Positions 17,055-25,436 of a stretch of 64,000 bases of DNA are shown one piece after another. The DNA lies in the NCBI RefSeq assembly GCF_009569385.1, contig NZ_WBOF01000001.1:5061501-5125500 (forward strand), read 5' to 3'. The position numbers and the translations under genes are program-made. A model generated the notes under the pieces. The model saw only the letters and a program-made list of their open reading frames with translations. It made no database searches and was not told where the DNA came from. Position 1 is the stretch's first letter. Every line of letters starts with the position of its first letter. This DNA is from Streptomyces kaniharaensis (lineage in GTDB: Bacteria; Actinomycetota; Actinomycetes; Streptomycetales; Streptomycetaceae).

Positions 17055-18431
17055 TCAAACGCGCCTGTCGTAGGCGACCGGCAGCCTGTCGACCCCGCGG
17101 GCCAGGACGGCGGGGATCCAGGTGAGGGCGCTCATACCGCCGCCCCCTTCCGTCCCGGCCGGGCGCAGTCCGGGCAGTCGGATGAGCAACGTGCCGATGG
17201 CGATCTGGAGTTCGGTGCGGGCCAGGGCGGCGCCGGGGCAGTAGTGGATGCCGTGGCCGAACGCGAGGTGGGCGTTGGGAGTGCGGTCGAAGTCGAGGCG
17301 GTCGGCGTCTGGGAACTGCTCGTCGTCGCGGTTGGCGGCGCAGAGCGAGACGATGACCGAGTCACCGGCCGGGACGGTGGTACCGAACAGGTCGCTGTCC
17401 TCGGCGAAGAACCGCCAGGTGGTGAGCTCGAACGCGGCGTCGTGGCGCAGCAGTTCCTCCACGGCGCGGGCGAGCAGGCCGGGGTCGTCCGTGAGGCCGT
17501 CTCTCAGACGGGTGAGCTGCTGCGGGTGGCGCAGCAGCGTGATGAGCATGGTGGTGATCTGGTTGGTGACCGGTTCCTGGCCGGCGACCAGCAGCTGGAA
17601 CACCATCGAGTCCAGTTCCTCGTGGCTCAACTCGCCCGCGTCGCAAGCGGCGACGAGCCGGCCCAGGAGGTCCTCCCCGGCCCGGGCAGGGTCGTAGTGG
17701 GCACGCTTGTGGGCGACGACATCCGCGATGTACGTCTGCAGCCCGCGCAGCCGCGCCTCGTACGCTGGCCGGGCCGGGTCGAGCGGGCCGACCGGCTGGA
17801 CGACCTTGCCCCAGTCCCGGTCGAAACGCGCGGCCAACTCGGGTGGCAGGCCGATGACTTCGGCGAGCACCCGGAACGGGAAGTGAGCCGCGAAGCCGGC
17901 CACCAGGTCGGTGCCGCCGGTGGCCGGCAGGGCGTCGACCAGGGCGTCGGCGAGCTCCTGCAGGCGCGGGCGCAGGGCCTCCACCCGGCGGGGCGCGAAG
18001 GCGTCCAGGACGAGTCGGCGCATCGTGGTGTGCTTGGGCGGGTCCTGGTGGAGCAGGTGGACCTGGAGCTGGGAGTGCTGCGGCTCGGGCATGATCGAGG
18101 CGAGCCGGCGCCAATTCGCGTTGCCCAGAGCGTGGTTCTTGCCGAGCCGGGTGTCGTTGAGGGTCGCGTGCGCGGCTCGGTAGCCGGTGACCAGCCAGGC
18201 GTGGATGCCGCTCGGGAACTCCACCCGGTGGACCGGTCCGGCCTCGCGCATCCGCCGGTAGAGGGGGTACGGATCGCGCTTGTAGTCCGGCCCGTAGAGC
18301 TTGACGGGGTCGGGGAGCACCGGGTCGGGGAGCACCGGGTCCGGGAGTGCCGGGTTCGGGAGTGCCGGGTCGGTGCTTCGGTCGTGGCCGAACGGGCAGC
18401 CCGCTGCCGGTTGGGGGGTGGTGTCGGTCAT
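17055..18431 (-). CDS. Cytochrome P450 of the isonitrile cluster
   Basis: The 458-residue soluble P450 has the heme loop FGHGIHYCPGAALAR (Cys about residue 387), an ExxR motif within EELLRHDAAFE and an I-helix LLVAGQEPVTNQI. In the I-helix the usual acid-alcohol pair has Glu but Pro instead of Thr, which may alter oxygen activation. The N terminus carries a Pro-rich repeat (PALPDPVLPDPV) encoded by a 15-bp tandem repeat. GGAGGA precedes ATG 18431. It sits between the MFS exporter and the isonitrile synthase, 102 bp from the latter, and probably tailors or couples the isonitrile product, as a P450 does in fungal xanthocillin formation (analogy only). Confidence 0.9.
   Translation of the reverse strand: MTDTTPQPAAGCPFGHDRSTDPALPNPALPDPVLPDPVLPDPVKLYGPDYKRDPYPLYRRMREAGPVHRVEFPSGIHAWLVTGYRAAHATLNDTRLGKNHALGNANWRRLASIMPEPQHSQLQVHLLHQDPPKHTTMRRLVLDAFAPRRVEALRPRLQELADALVDALPATGGTDLVAGFAAHFPFRVLAEVIGLPPELAARFDRDWGKVVQPVGPLDPARPAYEARLRGLQTYIADVVAHKRAHYDPARAGEDLLGRLVAACDAGELSHEELDSMVFQLLVAGQEPVTNQITTMLITLLRHPQQLTRLRDGLTDDPGLLARAVEELLRHDAAFELTTWRFFAEDSDLFGTTVPAGDSVIVSLCAANRDDEQFPDADRLDFDRTPNAHLAFGHGIHYCPGAALARTELQIAIGTLLIRLPGLRPAGTEGGGGMSALTWIPAVLARGVDRLPVAYDRRV
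18304..18375. repeat. 15-bp tandem repeat in the P450 N-terminal coding region
   Basis: Four units of the type ACCGGGTCGGGGAGC occupy 18304-18318, 18319-18333, 18334-18348 and 18349-18363, with a partial fifth copy. Read on the minus strand they encode the Pro-Asp-Pro-Val-Leu-like repeat at the P450 N terminus. Confidence 0.85.
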
Positions 18432-18495
18432 GGGCGGTGTTCCTCCGGTCGTACGGTGTCTCAGGGGTGGCGGGCAGCCGGTCGGGCCGGCGGCG

Positions 18496-19887
18496 TCACG
18501 CCGTTGCGCGGTGGCGACGATGGGCGCGGTGGTGCAGGGCGAGGAGGGCGACCGCCGTCGCGGCGGACAGGACGGCCAGGGCGATGCCGGCTCTGGAACC
18601 GGTGGTCGCGCGGTCGCCGGTCAGGGTGGCGGCGGTGGCGAGGGCGGGACCGAGGGCGAAGCCGAGGCTGCGGGAGAGCTGGACCGCGGATCCCGCGGTG
18701 GCCAGCCTGCCGGGCGGGGAGGCGGTCATCACCAGAGCCTGCGTGGGGCCGCCGTTGAGGCCCATGCCGGCACCGGCGAGGGCGAGCCGCCACGCGATGT
18801 CACCGCTGGACCAGCCGCCGTCCAGCGGGACGAGCAGCAGGAGGCCGATGGTGGTGACGGCGGCGCCGGTGAGTGCGGTTGGCCGGGCACCCCACCGGTC
18901 GGCGAGCCGTCCGCCGAAGCGGCCCGCCACCACCATGCCGAGCGGGAAGGCCAGCATGGTGAGTGCGGTGCGGGTGGCGCTCTCGCCCTCCTGCCCGCGC
19001 AGATGCTGGGCCAGCAGGTAGTGGCAGGCGGCGAAGCCGGCGGCGAGCGCCAGCACGGAGGCGTTGACCCCGGTGGTGCCCGCGGCCCGCAGGGTCTCGG
19101 CCACCGGCCGACCGCCGGGGCGGCGCAGCCAGACCAGGACCAGGGGCACGGCGGGCAGGGCGAGGAGCAGCCACAACGGCGCCCGGGGTGTGAGGGTGAG
19201 CGAGAGCAGAACGGCTGCGACGGCGGAACCGATCAGAGCGGCGTCGCCGAGCGAGCCCCGGTCGGGCAGCCGCAACGTGCCGGTGCGCGGGGCATGCCGT
19301 CGCACGATCAGCACGGCGGCCAGGCAGACGGGCAGCTTCACCAGGAACACCGCCCGCCAGCCGACGTGGTCGAGCAGCAGGCCGCCGACCACCGGCCCGG
19401 TGACGGCGCCGAGCGGACCGAGCGTGGCGGGCACGCTCATGGCCCGCCCGCGCAGCTCGGGCCGGACGGCGGTGGCCGCGAGCACAGGCATCAGCACGAA
19501 CAGCACCGCGCCGAAGGCCCCCTGCACCAGACGCGCCGCGATCAGCCAACTCGCCCACGGGGCAAGGGAGGCGAGCACGCTGCAAGTGGCGAAGCAGCCG
19601 ACCGCGAGCAGCAGCGCGGAACGGGTGCCGACTTGGTCCAGCCACCGCCCGGCGGGCAAGAGCAAGGCCACCAGGGGGAGTTGGTAACCGAGCGCGGCCC
19701 ACTGGGCGACCTCGGCCGACACGTGCAGACCGGCCGAGATGTCGGTCAGCGCCAGGTTGACCACGTTCATGTCGAGCATCGCGACGAACGAGAGCAGCCC
19801 GGCGGCCACGACCAGGTTCCACCGGTCGTCGGATCCGTCCGGGCCGACCGTCAAACCATCGGCGGGCAGCCGGTGTTGCGCTGCCAT
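18496..19887 (-). CDS. MFS exporter, DHA2-type, of the isonitrile cluster
   Basis: The 463-residue protein has about 12-14 membrane helices and DHA2 drug:proton antiporter features: an early MLDMNVVNLALTDIS motif in the first helix, PAGRWLDQVGTRSALL as the loop 2-3 motif A, and LGPLGAVTGPVVGGLL as motif C typical of exporters. It probably secretes the isonitrile product or confers self-resistance. ATG 19887 has GGAGGA in front and gives a conventional start; the 60-residue extension to 20067 begins inside a palindromic repeat and is spurious. It is the first gene of the MFS-P450-isonitrile synthase set. Confidence 0.88.
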   Translation of the reverse strand: MAAQHRLPADGLTVGPDGSDDRWNLVVAAGLLSFVAMLDMNVVNLALTDISAGLHVSAEVAQWAALGYQLPLVALLLPAGRWLDQVGTRSALLLAVGCFATCSVLASLAPWASWLIAARLVQGAFGAVLFVLMPVLAATAVRPELRGRAMSVPATLGPLGAVTGPVVGGLLLDHVGWRAVFLVKLPVCLAAVLIVRRHAPRTGTLRLPDRGSLGDAALIGSAVAAVLLSLTLTPRAPLWLLLALPAVPLVLVWLRRPGGRPVAETLRAAGTTGVNASVLALAAGFAACHYLLAQHLRGQEGESATRTALTMLAFPLGMVVAGRFGGRLADRWGARPTALTGAAVTTIGLLLLVPLDGGWSSGDIAWRLALAGAGMGLNGGPTQALVMTASPPGRLATAGSAVQLSRSLGFALGPALATAATLTGDRATTGSRAGIALAVLSAATAVALLALHHRAHRRHRATA

Positions 19888-19912
19888 GGTGTCCTCCGTT
19901 TCCCCCGTTTGC

Positions 19913-19947
19913 GTACCGGGCACCGCCTCGGCGGCGGGGTCCGGTAC
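19913..19947. promoter_or_regulatory. Inverted repeat upstream of the MFS gene
   Basis: GTACCGG (19913-19919) and CCGGTAC (19941-19947) flank a GC-rich spacer containing CCGCC-TC-GGCGG, 26-60 bp upstream of the exporter start. It may be an operator or a leader hairpin for the isonitrile unit; only symmetry and position support this. Confidence 0.3.
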
Positions 19948-20032
19948 AGCAGTCGGGGGCGCGGCGGATCCAGTTCCCGAACACTTGAAGGAATGTTTCC
20001 GGTCGGCGGTCGGCGGTGTCGGCGAACAATCG

Positions 20033-20085
20033 ACAGATGACAGATGACAGATTTCGAAATCCGTCATCTGTCATCTGTCATCTGT
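20033..20085. repeat. Palindromic heptad repeat, copy 1
   Basis: Left arm ACAGATGACAGATGACAG, centre ATTTCGAAAT, right arm of three TGTCATC-type heptads, with one mismatch (CC for CT) beside the centre. It begins 20 bp 3' of the sigma-factor stop (20106) and lies 146 bp upstream of the exporter start. It is far more AT-rich than its surroundings. Confidence 0.9.
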
Positions 20086-20105
20086 TGCCTGAACTCCGTC
20101 CGCTG

Positions 20106-20669
20106 TCAGCAGGCCGCCGCCAGCTCCCCGCTCTCCGCCGCCCGCAGCCGCGCTATCAGCTCCTCTCGGGCTCGGGCGACCCGGGACCGGATGGTGCCGA
20201 CCGGACAGCCGGCCACCTCGGCGGCCTCCGCGTAGCTCAGGCCGACGACCTGGGTCAGCACGAACGCCTCCCGTCGCTGCGCGGGCACCCGGCCGAGCAG
20301 GTCGCCGAGCGCGACGCCGTCCTCGAACCCGGCCGCCGGTTCGGCGCCCTGGCGCTCGGCGGCCTCCTGCCAGTCCGGCAGCGCCGCGCAGCGCGGCCGG
20401 GCGGCGGCCGTCCGGTACCGGTCGATCACGGTGCGTCGGGCGATCGACAGCAGCCACGTGCGGGCGGACGAGCGGCCGGCGAACGAGGGAAGGCTGCGCA
20501 GCGCGCGCAGGAAGGTCTCCTGGGCGAGGTCGTCGGCGGACTGAACGTCGGTCAAGTGGGCGACGAACCGCCACACGTCCCGCTGGGTGGCGCGGACGAA
20601 GGCCTCGACGTCCGGAGCCCGTCCGGCACGGGCGGTCAGGGCGAGTGCGGTGAGCTGCTCGTCATCCAA
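20106..20669 (-). CDS. ECF-type RNA polymerase sigma factor
   Basis: The 187-residue protein has sigma region 2 (ADDLAQETFLRALRSLPSFA, ARTWLLSIARRTVIDRYR) and region 4 (AFVLTQVVGLSYAEAAEVAGC, GTIRSRVARAREELIARLR), the two-domain layout of ECF sigma factors. TTG 20669 is chosen because GGGAGG lies six bases upstream; no ATG fits. A zinc-finger anti-sigma candidate starts 55 bp away on the opposite strand, an uncommon divergent arrangement. A Met/His-rich membrane protein lies beyond it, so a metal- or redox-related stimulus is plausible but unproved. A palindromic repeat lies just 3' and may terminate transcription. Confidence 0.9.
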   Translation of the reverse strand: MDDEQLTALALTARAGRAPDVEAFVRATQRDVWRFVAHLTDVQSADDLAQETFLRALRSLPSFAGRSSARTWLLSIARRTVIDRYRTAAARPRCAALPDWQEAAERQGAEPAAGFEDGVALGDLLGRVPAQRREAFVLTQVVGLSYAEAAEVAGCPVGTIRSRVARAREELIARLRAAESGELAAAC

Positions 20670-20724
20670 GGCGGCCTCCCACCTGGCCGGTCCCGCCGCC
20701 GAAGACGTGCGGGACGATGGTCGC

Positions 20725-20958
20725 ATGAGATGCGCGCAGTTCCGTACCGCTCTGTCCGCCCGCATGGACGGCGAGCCGGCCGGGCTTTCGGACGGCCGCC
20801 TCGACAAGCACGTCGCGCGCTGCGCAGGCTGCCGGGACTGGCTGGAGCGGGCGCAGCGGCTGCGCGACCGGGTCACCGCCGAGGGCCCGTCGGCGGACTG
20901 GTCCGCCCGCCTGCTGGCTCGCCTGGGTGAGGAAGGGCCGCGGGGCCCGGAACGGTAG
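20725..20958 (+). CDS. Small zf-HC2 zinc-finger protein, anti-sigma candidate
   Basis: The 77-residue protein contains HVARCAGC (HxxxCxxC, about residues 29-36), the zinc-binding motif of zf-HC2 anti-sigma factors, within a short helical domain (RTALSARMDGEPAGLSD, CRDWLERAQRLRDRV). No membrane helix is present, so it would be a soluble ZAS-type anti-sigma. It is divergent from the ECF sigma gene with 55 bp between start codons. ATG 20725 is preceded by GGGACG; the longer frame to 20587 overlaps the sigma gene and is rejected. Confidence 0.8.
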   Translation: MRCAQFRTALSARMDGEPAGLSDGRLDKHVARCAGCRDWLERAQRLRDRVTAEGPSADWSARLLARLGEEGPRGPER

Positions 20959-21030
20959 GACGGTGGCGTCGGCCGGAACCGGTGCGTCGTCGTAGTCAGG
21001 CATGGAAGGTCCTGAAGGAATGGCTGGGTG

Positions 21031-21053
21031 CGGCGCCGCCCTGGGCGGCGCCG
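21031..21053. terminator. Perfect GC hairpin between convergent genes
   Basis: CGGCGCCGCCC and GGGCGGCGCCG are perfect 11-base complements around a single central base (three-base effective loop). It lies between the stop of the zinc-finger gene (20958, plus) and of the membrane protein (21244, minus) and may terminate either. Confidence 0.6.
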
Positions 21054-21243
21054 TCGGCGTCCGTGGGGCCTCCGCGCGGCGCGCCGCACCCCGAACAGGG
21101 GGTGGTGGCGTGCGCGGGCCCGGGCCCTGACGGCACGGCGGTGGAACGATCGGCCGGACGGCAGGGCGACCTGCCCGTCGCAGCGCCTCCGGCGGCGGGG
21201 GAAGGCGGCCGGGAGTGGCGGGTGGAGTACGGCGACGGGCGCG

Positions 21244-22170
21244 TCAGCAGGCGAGGGCGAGCGCGGGCGGCCCGCGCCGGACGACGGCGTGCGTGAGCAG
21301 CACCTGCCGGGGCAGTCGCGTCCGGCGGTCGGTGGGCCGTGGCGGGGTCGGCGGACGGTAGCCGAGGGGCCGGGCGAACAGCGCCAGGAGCGGGAGCAGC
21401 AGTGCGCCCGCCACGACGGCGCGGAGTGTGCCGAGCAGTTCGAAGAGCCGCACCAGTGCGGCGTCGCCACGCCAGAGCAACAGCACGCAGGCCAGCGCGG
21501 CCAGCACGTGGGCGCTGATCATCCCTAGGGACATCCCGTGCACCATGCTGTGGGACGCGATGCCATGGGTCGTCACGTCGTGCGCGGCCATGCCAGGTGA
21601 CGCCACGGCATGGCCGGTGGCATCAGACGCGCCTGACACCGAGGACATGCCAGGCATTCCGGCCATGTCCATCGCCATGCCGTCGCCCGGTACCGATGCC
21701 GTCCCCGTGCCCGTCCCGGCTCCCGCGCCGTGGTGCAGGCCGGACATGGCGCGCAGACCGGCGGCTGGCGGGACGTCAGGGTCGAGCCCGGCCATCCTGG
21801 CCAGGTCGGCGGGCGACACTCCGGCGGGCACCCGGCCCGGGTTGCAGAGCAGCAGGGCGGCCCAGTCGGTGCCGGCGTGCCGGCCGAGACCGCCGCCATC
21901 AGGGGCGAACGTCCCGGCCTGCTCGAACAACAGATGCAGAGTGCTCTGCGCCGCGATCATCCAGGCGCTGATCGCCCCAAGGCCCCGCCGCCTTCCGGCG
22001 AGCAGCCAGGTCAGTATGAGGACCGCGCCGAACGCGCCGGCCAGCACCGGCATCGACACGCCGACCCCGCCCATGATGACGTGTGCCGTGGCGGCCAGCG
22101 CCACGCACAGCGCGGCGAAGACCACGGCGCGCAGCGAGCGGATCCGGTCGGTCATCACGATGGCACTCAT
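21244..22170 (-). CDS. Met/His-rich polytopic membrane protein, possible copper-related
   Basis: The 308-residue protein has four N-terminal membrane helices (LRAVVFAALCVALAATAHV, MPVLAGAFGAVLILTWLLAG, AWMIAAQSTLHLLFEQAG), a central Met/His/Gly-rich extracytoplasmic stretch (MAMDMAGMPGMSS, HDVTTHGIASHSMVHGMSLG), then two more helices and a basic tail. Clusters of Met and His are typical of copper-handling membrane proteins; no CopD-type or other family motif is certain. It lies next to the ECF sigma/zinc-finger pair, which could control it. ATG 22170 is supported by a GGTGGG ribosome site; the larger frame to 22650 overlaps the neighbouring lactonase-like gene. Confidence 0.75.
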   Translation of the reverse strand: MSAIVMTDRIRSLRAVVFAALCVALAATAHVIMGGVGVSMPVLAGAFGAVLILTWLLAGRRRGLGAISAWMIAAQSTLHLLFEQAGTFAPDGGGLGRHAGTDWAALLLCNPGRVPAGVSPADLARMAGLDPDVPPAAGLRAMSGLHHGAGAGTGTGTASVPGDGMAMDMAGMPGMSSVSGASDATGHAVASPGMAAHDVTTHGIASHSMVHGMSLGMISAHVLAALACVLLLWRGDAALVRLFELLGTLRAVVAGALLLPLLALFARPLGYRPPTPPRPTDRRTRLPRQVLLTHAVVRRGPPALALAC

Positions 22171-22376
22171 CGTCGCACCCACCCGGCTCGGCCCGGACCG
22201 CACCCTCCGGTATTGGCCGGTTCCACTCCGTGAGACCATGCCCGACCGCGTCCCGATCGCCACCGCGAGCTGTCCACCCGCCGGCCCGGAACGGCGGTCG
22301 GTCGGCGAGCCGGGCCCTTCACCCCTGACCACGACTGCCCGGCCTTCCTGCTCGGCCTGCGCACGTCCTTCCCGGA

Positions 22377-23069
22377 CTACCCGGCCGGCTCCCAGACGGC
22401 GTTGTCGTGCGCGAACAGCACCCGGCGCGGTCCGGACGCGGCCAGCCGGTCCAGCCAGGCCGGGTAACCGGGCAGCGGTGGCGCCGCGCCCTCGCACACC
22501 GCCCGCCGTGCGAGTATCGCCGAGCCGTACTCGGACGCGAAGTCGTACGCCTGGCCGGCCAGGACGACGCCGCCGCTCGGCCGTTCCACGACCAGTGACT
22601 GGTGCCCGGCCGTGTGCCCGGGCGTCGGGACCACCCGCACGCCCGGCCACACGTCGGCCTCGCCGTCCAGTTCACGGTAGTTGGCGCCCGGGAAGTCGAC
22701 CAGCGCGTCGATCGTGTAGTCGCCCTTCCGGGCTGCCGCCAGCTCCGCCGCCTGCACCACCACGGGCGTGCCGGCCAGGAGCGGATTGCCGCCGCAGTGG
22801 TCGAAGTGCAGGTGACAGTTGACCACCAGGTCGAGGTCCGAGAGCGCGACCCCGGCTGCCGCGAGCGCCTCCGGCAGCGGGCGGCGGACCGGGCGGTAGT
22901 GCGCCTCCGTCTCCGGATCGCCGGCGCCGATCCCGGTGTCGAACAGCAGCAGTCCCTCCGGGCGCCGCACCAGGTAGGCGAGTACCGGTTCGACCCGCGG
23001 CTGCGGGCCGCCCACCTCGGCGGCCGGCCGGACGAAGTAGCCCAGGTCGAGACGGCGGATCGCGTGCAT
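22377..23069 (-). CDS. MBL-fold hydrolase, N-acyl homoserine lactonase-like
   Basis: The 230 residues carry the metallo-beta-lactamase signature HLHFDHCGGN (about residues 86-95) and a second metal His in PTPGHTAGHQSL; Asp in LLLFDTGIG and a late His in VLFAHDNAVW complete a dinuclear site. The layout (EPVLAYLVRRPEGLLLFDTG, PETEAHYRPVRRPLPEAL) matches AHL-lactonase-type proteins, which hydrolyse lactone rings; the natural substrate in a streptomycete might be a gamma-butyrolactone or another ester, which is inference. It stands alone, divergent from a CoA-transferase gene. Confidence 0.88.
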   Translation of the reverse strand: MHAIRRLDLGYFVRPAAEVGGPQPRVEPVLAYLVRRPEGLLLFDTGIGAGDPETEAHYRPVRRPLPEALAAAGVALSDLDLVVNCHLHFDHCGGNPLLAGTPVVVQAAELAAARKGDYTIDALVDFPGANYRELDGEADVWPGVRVVPTPGHTAGHQSLVVERPSGGVVLAGQAYDFASEYGSAILARRAVCEGAAPPLPGYPAWLDRLAASGPRRVLFAHDNAVWEPAG

Positions 23070-23221
23070 TCAGGCCCCCTGTCGCCGTACGGGGTGCCGC
23101 TCCGGCCCCCGTTCGCACCCTACCCGCCGGTCGTCCGTGTTCCATGTGCCGATCGGCAGGGGCCATTTGGCCGTCGGGCTGGTGGCCGGCGTCACGGCGG
23201 AAGCCCGGCAGAGGGAGCACA

Positions 23222-24676
23222 ATGCCGGACATGACAGAGCGTCCGATGCCCCCGGCCAGTCAGCGCCCCACGGAGCAAGCCCCGGCCGAACAGACCTCCG
23301 CGCAGCAACCCGCCGCCGCGCGCGCCCCGTTCGACGCGCCCACCGCGCACGCCTGGGCCGCCCTCGACGGATCCGCCGAGCTGCTGGAGCGGGTCTCCTT
23401 CCACGGCCCCGACGCCGTCCTTCCGTCCGGCCTGCCGGTGCGGCAGCTCGCCCGGGCCGCCGTCGCCACCTGCTCGCTGGCCGCCGCCGAACTCGCCGCC
23501 CACCGGAACGGCGGCCCCGTCCCGGCCGTGCGCGTCGACCAGGGCGCCGTCGCCACCGCCTTCGTCAGCGAGCGCCACCTCACCGTGGACGGCCGCACAC
23601 CCGTCACCTTCGCCCCGCACTCCGGCTTCTGGCGCACCGCCGACGGCTGGGTCCGCACCCACGCCAACTACCCGCACCACCGCGCCCGGTTGCTCGCCGC
23701 CCTCGACCTGCCCGCCGACGCCGGGCCCGAGCAGCTCGCCAAGGTCCTGAGCGAGCAGCCGGCCGAGCGGATCCAGGAACGCGCCTACGAGGCAGGGGCG
23801 CTCGCCGTGGCCGTCGCGCCCGTCAGTGCCACCTTGCACCCCCTGGTGGAGACCCGAATCGTCGACTCCGGCCCCTCGACGGCGCGCCCGCTCGGGTCCG
23901 CGCCGCTGCCCGCCGCGGGCATCCGCGTCCTCGACCTCACCCGCGTCATCGCCGGCCCGGTCGCCACCCGCACCCTCGCCCTGCTCGGCGCCGACGTGCT
24001 GCGCATCGACTCGCCCCACCTCCCCGAGGCCGACGACGCCCACGCCGACACCGGCTTCGGCAAGCGCTCCACCCGCCTCGACCTCGCCGAACCCGCCGAC
24101 CGTGCCACCTTCGAGGACCTCCTCGCCACCGCCGACGCCGTCATCACCGGCTACCGCCCCGGCGCCCTGCACGCCCACGGCCTCGCCCCCGAGGCCCTCC
24201 TGGAGCGCCGCCCCGGCCTGATCGTCGCCCAGCTCTGCGCCTGGGGCTGGACCGGGCCCTGGGCCGGGCGGCGCGGCTTCGACAGCCTCGTCCAGGCCGG
24301 TGTCGGCATCGCCGCCCACGAGGCCTCCCCGGACGGCGCCCCCGGCGTGCTCCCCGCCCAGGCGCTCGACCACGGCACCGGCTACCTCGTCGCCGCAGCC
24401 GTCCTGCGTGCCCTCACCGACCAGCGCACCGGCCGCCCCGGCGGGCGCCACGTGCGCTTCTCCCTGGCCGCCACCGCGGCCTGGCTGCTGCACGGCATCG
24501 AGCCCGAAGCCCCTGCCGACCACGAGCCGTACGATCCGGCCCGGTGGCTCACCGAGAGCGACTCCCCCTACGGCCGGCTGCGCCACGCCCTCCCGCCGAT
24601 CTCCTACGACGGCGCACCCACCGACTGGTCCCGCCCGCCGAGCCGCTGGGGGACCGATCCGGCCACCTGGCTCTGA
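23222..24676 (+). CDS. CoA-transferase family III (CaiB/BaiF) protein
   Basis: The 484-residue protein has the CaiB/BaiF core in its second half: GIRVLDLTRVIAGPVATRTLALLGADVLRID, DLLATADAVITGYRPGAL, RPGLIVAQLCAWGWTGPWAG and the C-terminal SDSPYGRLRHALPPI. An N-terminal half with a related, degenerate repeat precedes it (QLARAAVATCSLAAAELAA, FAPHSGFWRTADGWVRTHANYPHH), as in the two-lobed subgroup. The nucleophilic Asp of the class is probably in GFGKRSTRLDLAEP or nearby. It would move CoA between carboxylic acids; the substrate is unknown. ATG 23222 has GAGGGAG upstream, a second ATG follows at 23231. Confidence 0.85.
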   Translation: MPDMTERPMPPASQRPTEQAPAEQTSAQQPAAARAPFDAPTAHAWAALDGSAELLERVSFHGPDAVLPSGLPVRQLARAAVATCSLAAAELAAHRNGGPVPAVRVDQGAVATAFVSERHLTVDGRTPVTFAPHSGFWRTADGWVRTHANYPHHRARLLAALDLPADAGPEQLAKVLSEQPAERIQERAYEAGALAVAVAPVSATLHPLVETRIVDSGPSTARPLGSAPLPAAGIRVLDLTRVIAGPVATRTLALLGADVLRIDSPHLPEADDAHADTGFGKRSTRLDLAEPADRATFEDLLATADAVITGYRPGALHAHGLAPEALLERRPGLIVAQLCAWGWTGPWAGRRGFDSLVQAGVGIAAHEASPDGAPGVLPAQALDHGTGYLVAAAVLRALTDQRTGRPGGRHVRFSLAATAAWLLHGIEPEAPADHEPYDPARWLTESDSPYGRLRHALPPISYDGAPTDWSRPPSRWGTDPATWL

Positions 24677-24707
24677 CGGTGTCACAGCCGTCTGGGAGCA
24701 TCGGGCC

Positions 24708-25349
24708 ATGACTGCAGACGCCACCGACTTCACCTGGTTCGCGAAGCGCTATCCCGTCCTCGGCGAGGGGTACTGCCTGACGCACGTCCAGGGTGTCACC
24801 GCCGACGAACTGCTGCGCCGCTTCGACGCCGTCCCGGGCCGGGAGGTCACCGGGCTGGAAGCGGTCGTCGCGGCCTGGGAGACCTTCGACGACGGGGAGG
24901 ACGAGGAGGCGGAGAACCTGTTCGACGAGGACGAGTACGCGGACCGGCTCCTCGTCGCCGTCACCGAGATCGACGGCTGGGCCCTCGCGGCCGAGCCCTA
25001 CGGTTACCTCGGCAGTCTCTGGGACGTGCTGCCCCGCCTCGCCGACGGCACCCGGGCGGTCTCACACTTCCGGAACGTCAACGCGGTGGACCACTTCAAC
25101 TGGTGGGAGGGCGCCACCTGCCGGCTCCACTTCGAGCCGCTGTTCCCGACCCAGCGGGACGGCGCGGACGCCGACGCGCCCGGGATCCCGAACCTGCTGA
25201 CGGCCAGCGGGTTCCGGCTCGACGACAAGAACCTCGACCTCAACACCGAGGCCGCGTTCGCGCTGGCCGAGCGGCTGACCGACGTCCGCCTCGACGTCGA
25301 ACGGCTGGAGGCCGCCACGTTCCGGATCGGCTACGCGCCCAGGCCGTGA
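24708..25349 (+). CDS. DUF6461-like protein
   Basis: The 213-residue protein has the pattern FTWFAKRYPVLGEGYCLTHV, an acidic patch (DGEDEEAENLFDEDEY), AAEPYGYLGSLWDVLPRLA and SHFRNVNAVDHFNWWEGA, common to a family of actinobacterial proteins of unknown function (I recall it as DUF6461). Related proteins in the family often occur as paralogues near toxin or immunity loci, but nothing of that kind is visible here. It follows the CoA-transferase gene by 31 bp on the same strand. Confidence 0.75.
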   Translation: MTADATDFTWFAKRYPVLGEGYCLTHVQGVTADELLRRFDAVPGREVTGLEAVVAAWETFDDGEDEEAENLFDEDEYADRLLVAVTEIDGWALAAEPYGYLGSLWDVLPRLADGTRAVSHFRNVNAVDHFNWWEGATCRLHFEPLFPTQRDGADADAPGIPNLLTASGFRLDDKNLDLNTEAAFALAERLTDVRLDVERLEAATFRIGYAPRP

Positions 25350-25436
25350 CCGCGCTTGGCGGGCGACGCAATCGGTCAGCCGCCGGTTACCGGAGCGACA
25401 CCCTCAGAACACCCGCGGTCGATATCATCCGGCGGT

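Noticed and set aside
20662..21003. Minus-strand open frame starting MPDYDDAPVPADATVLP with an AGGACC-like site
   Set aside because: It lies entirely antisense to the zinc-finger gene and its tail, shows no family pattern after the first residues, and is explained by GC-rich frame openness.
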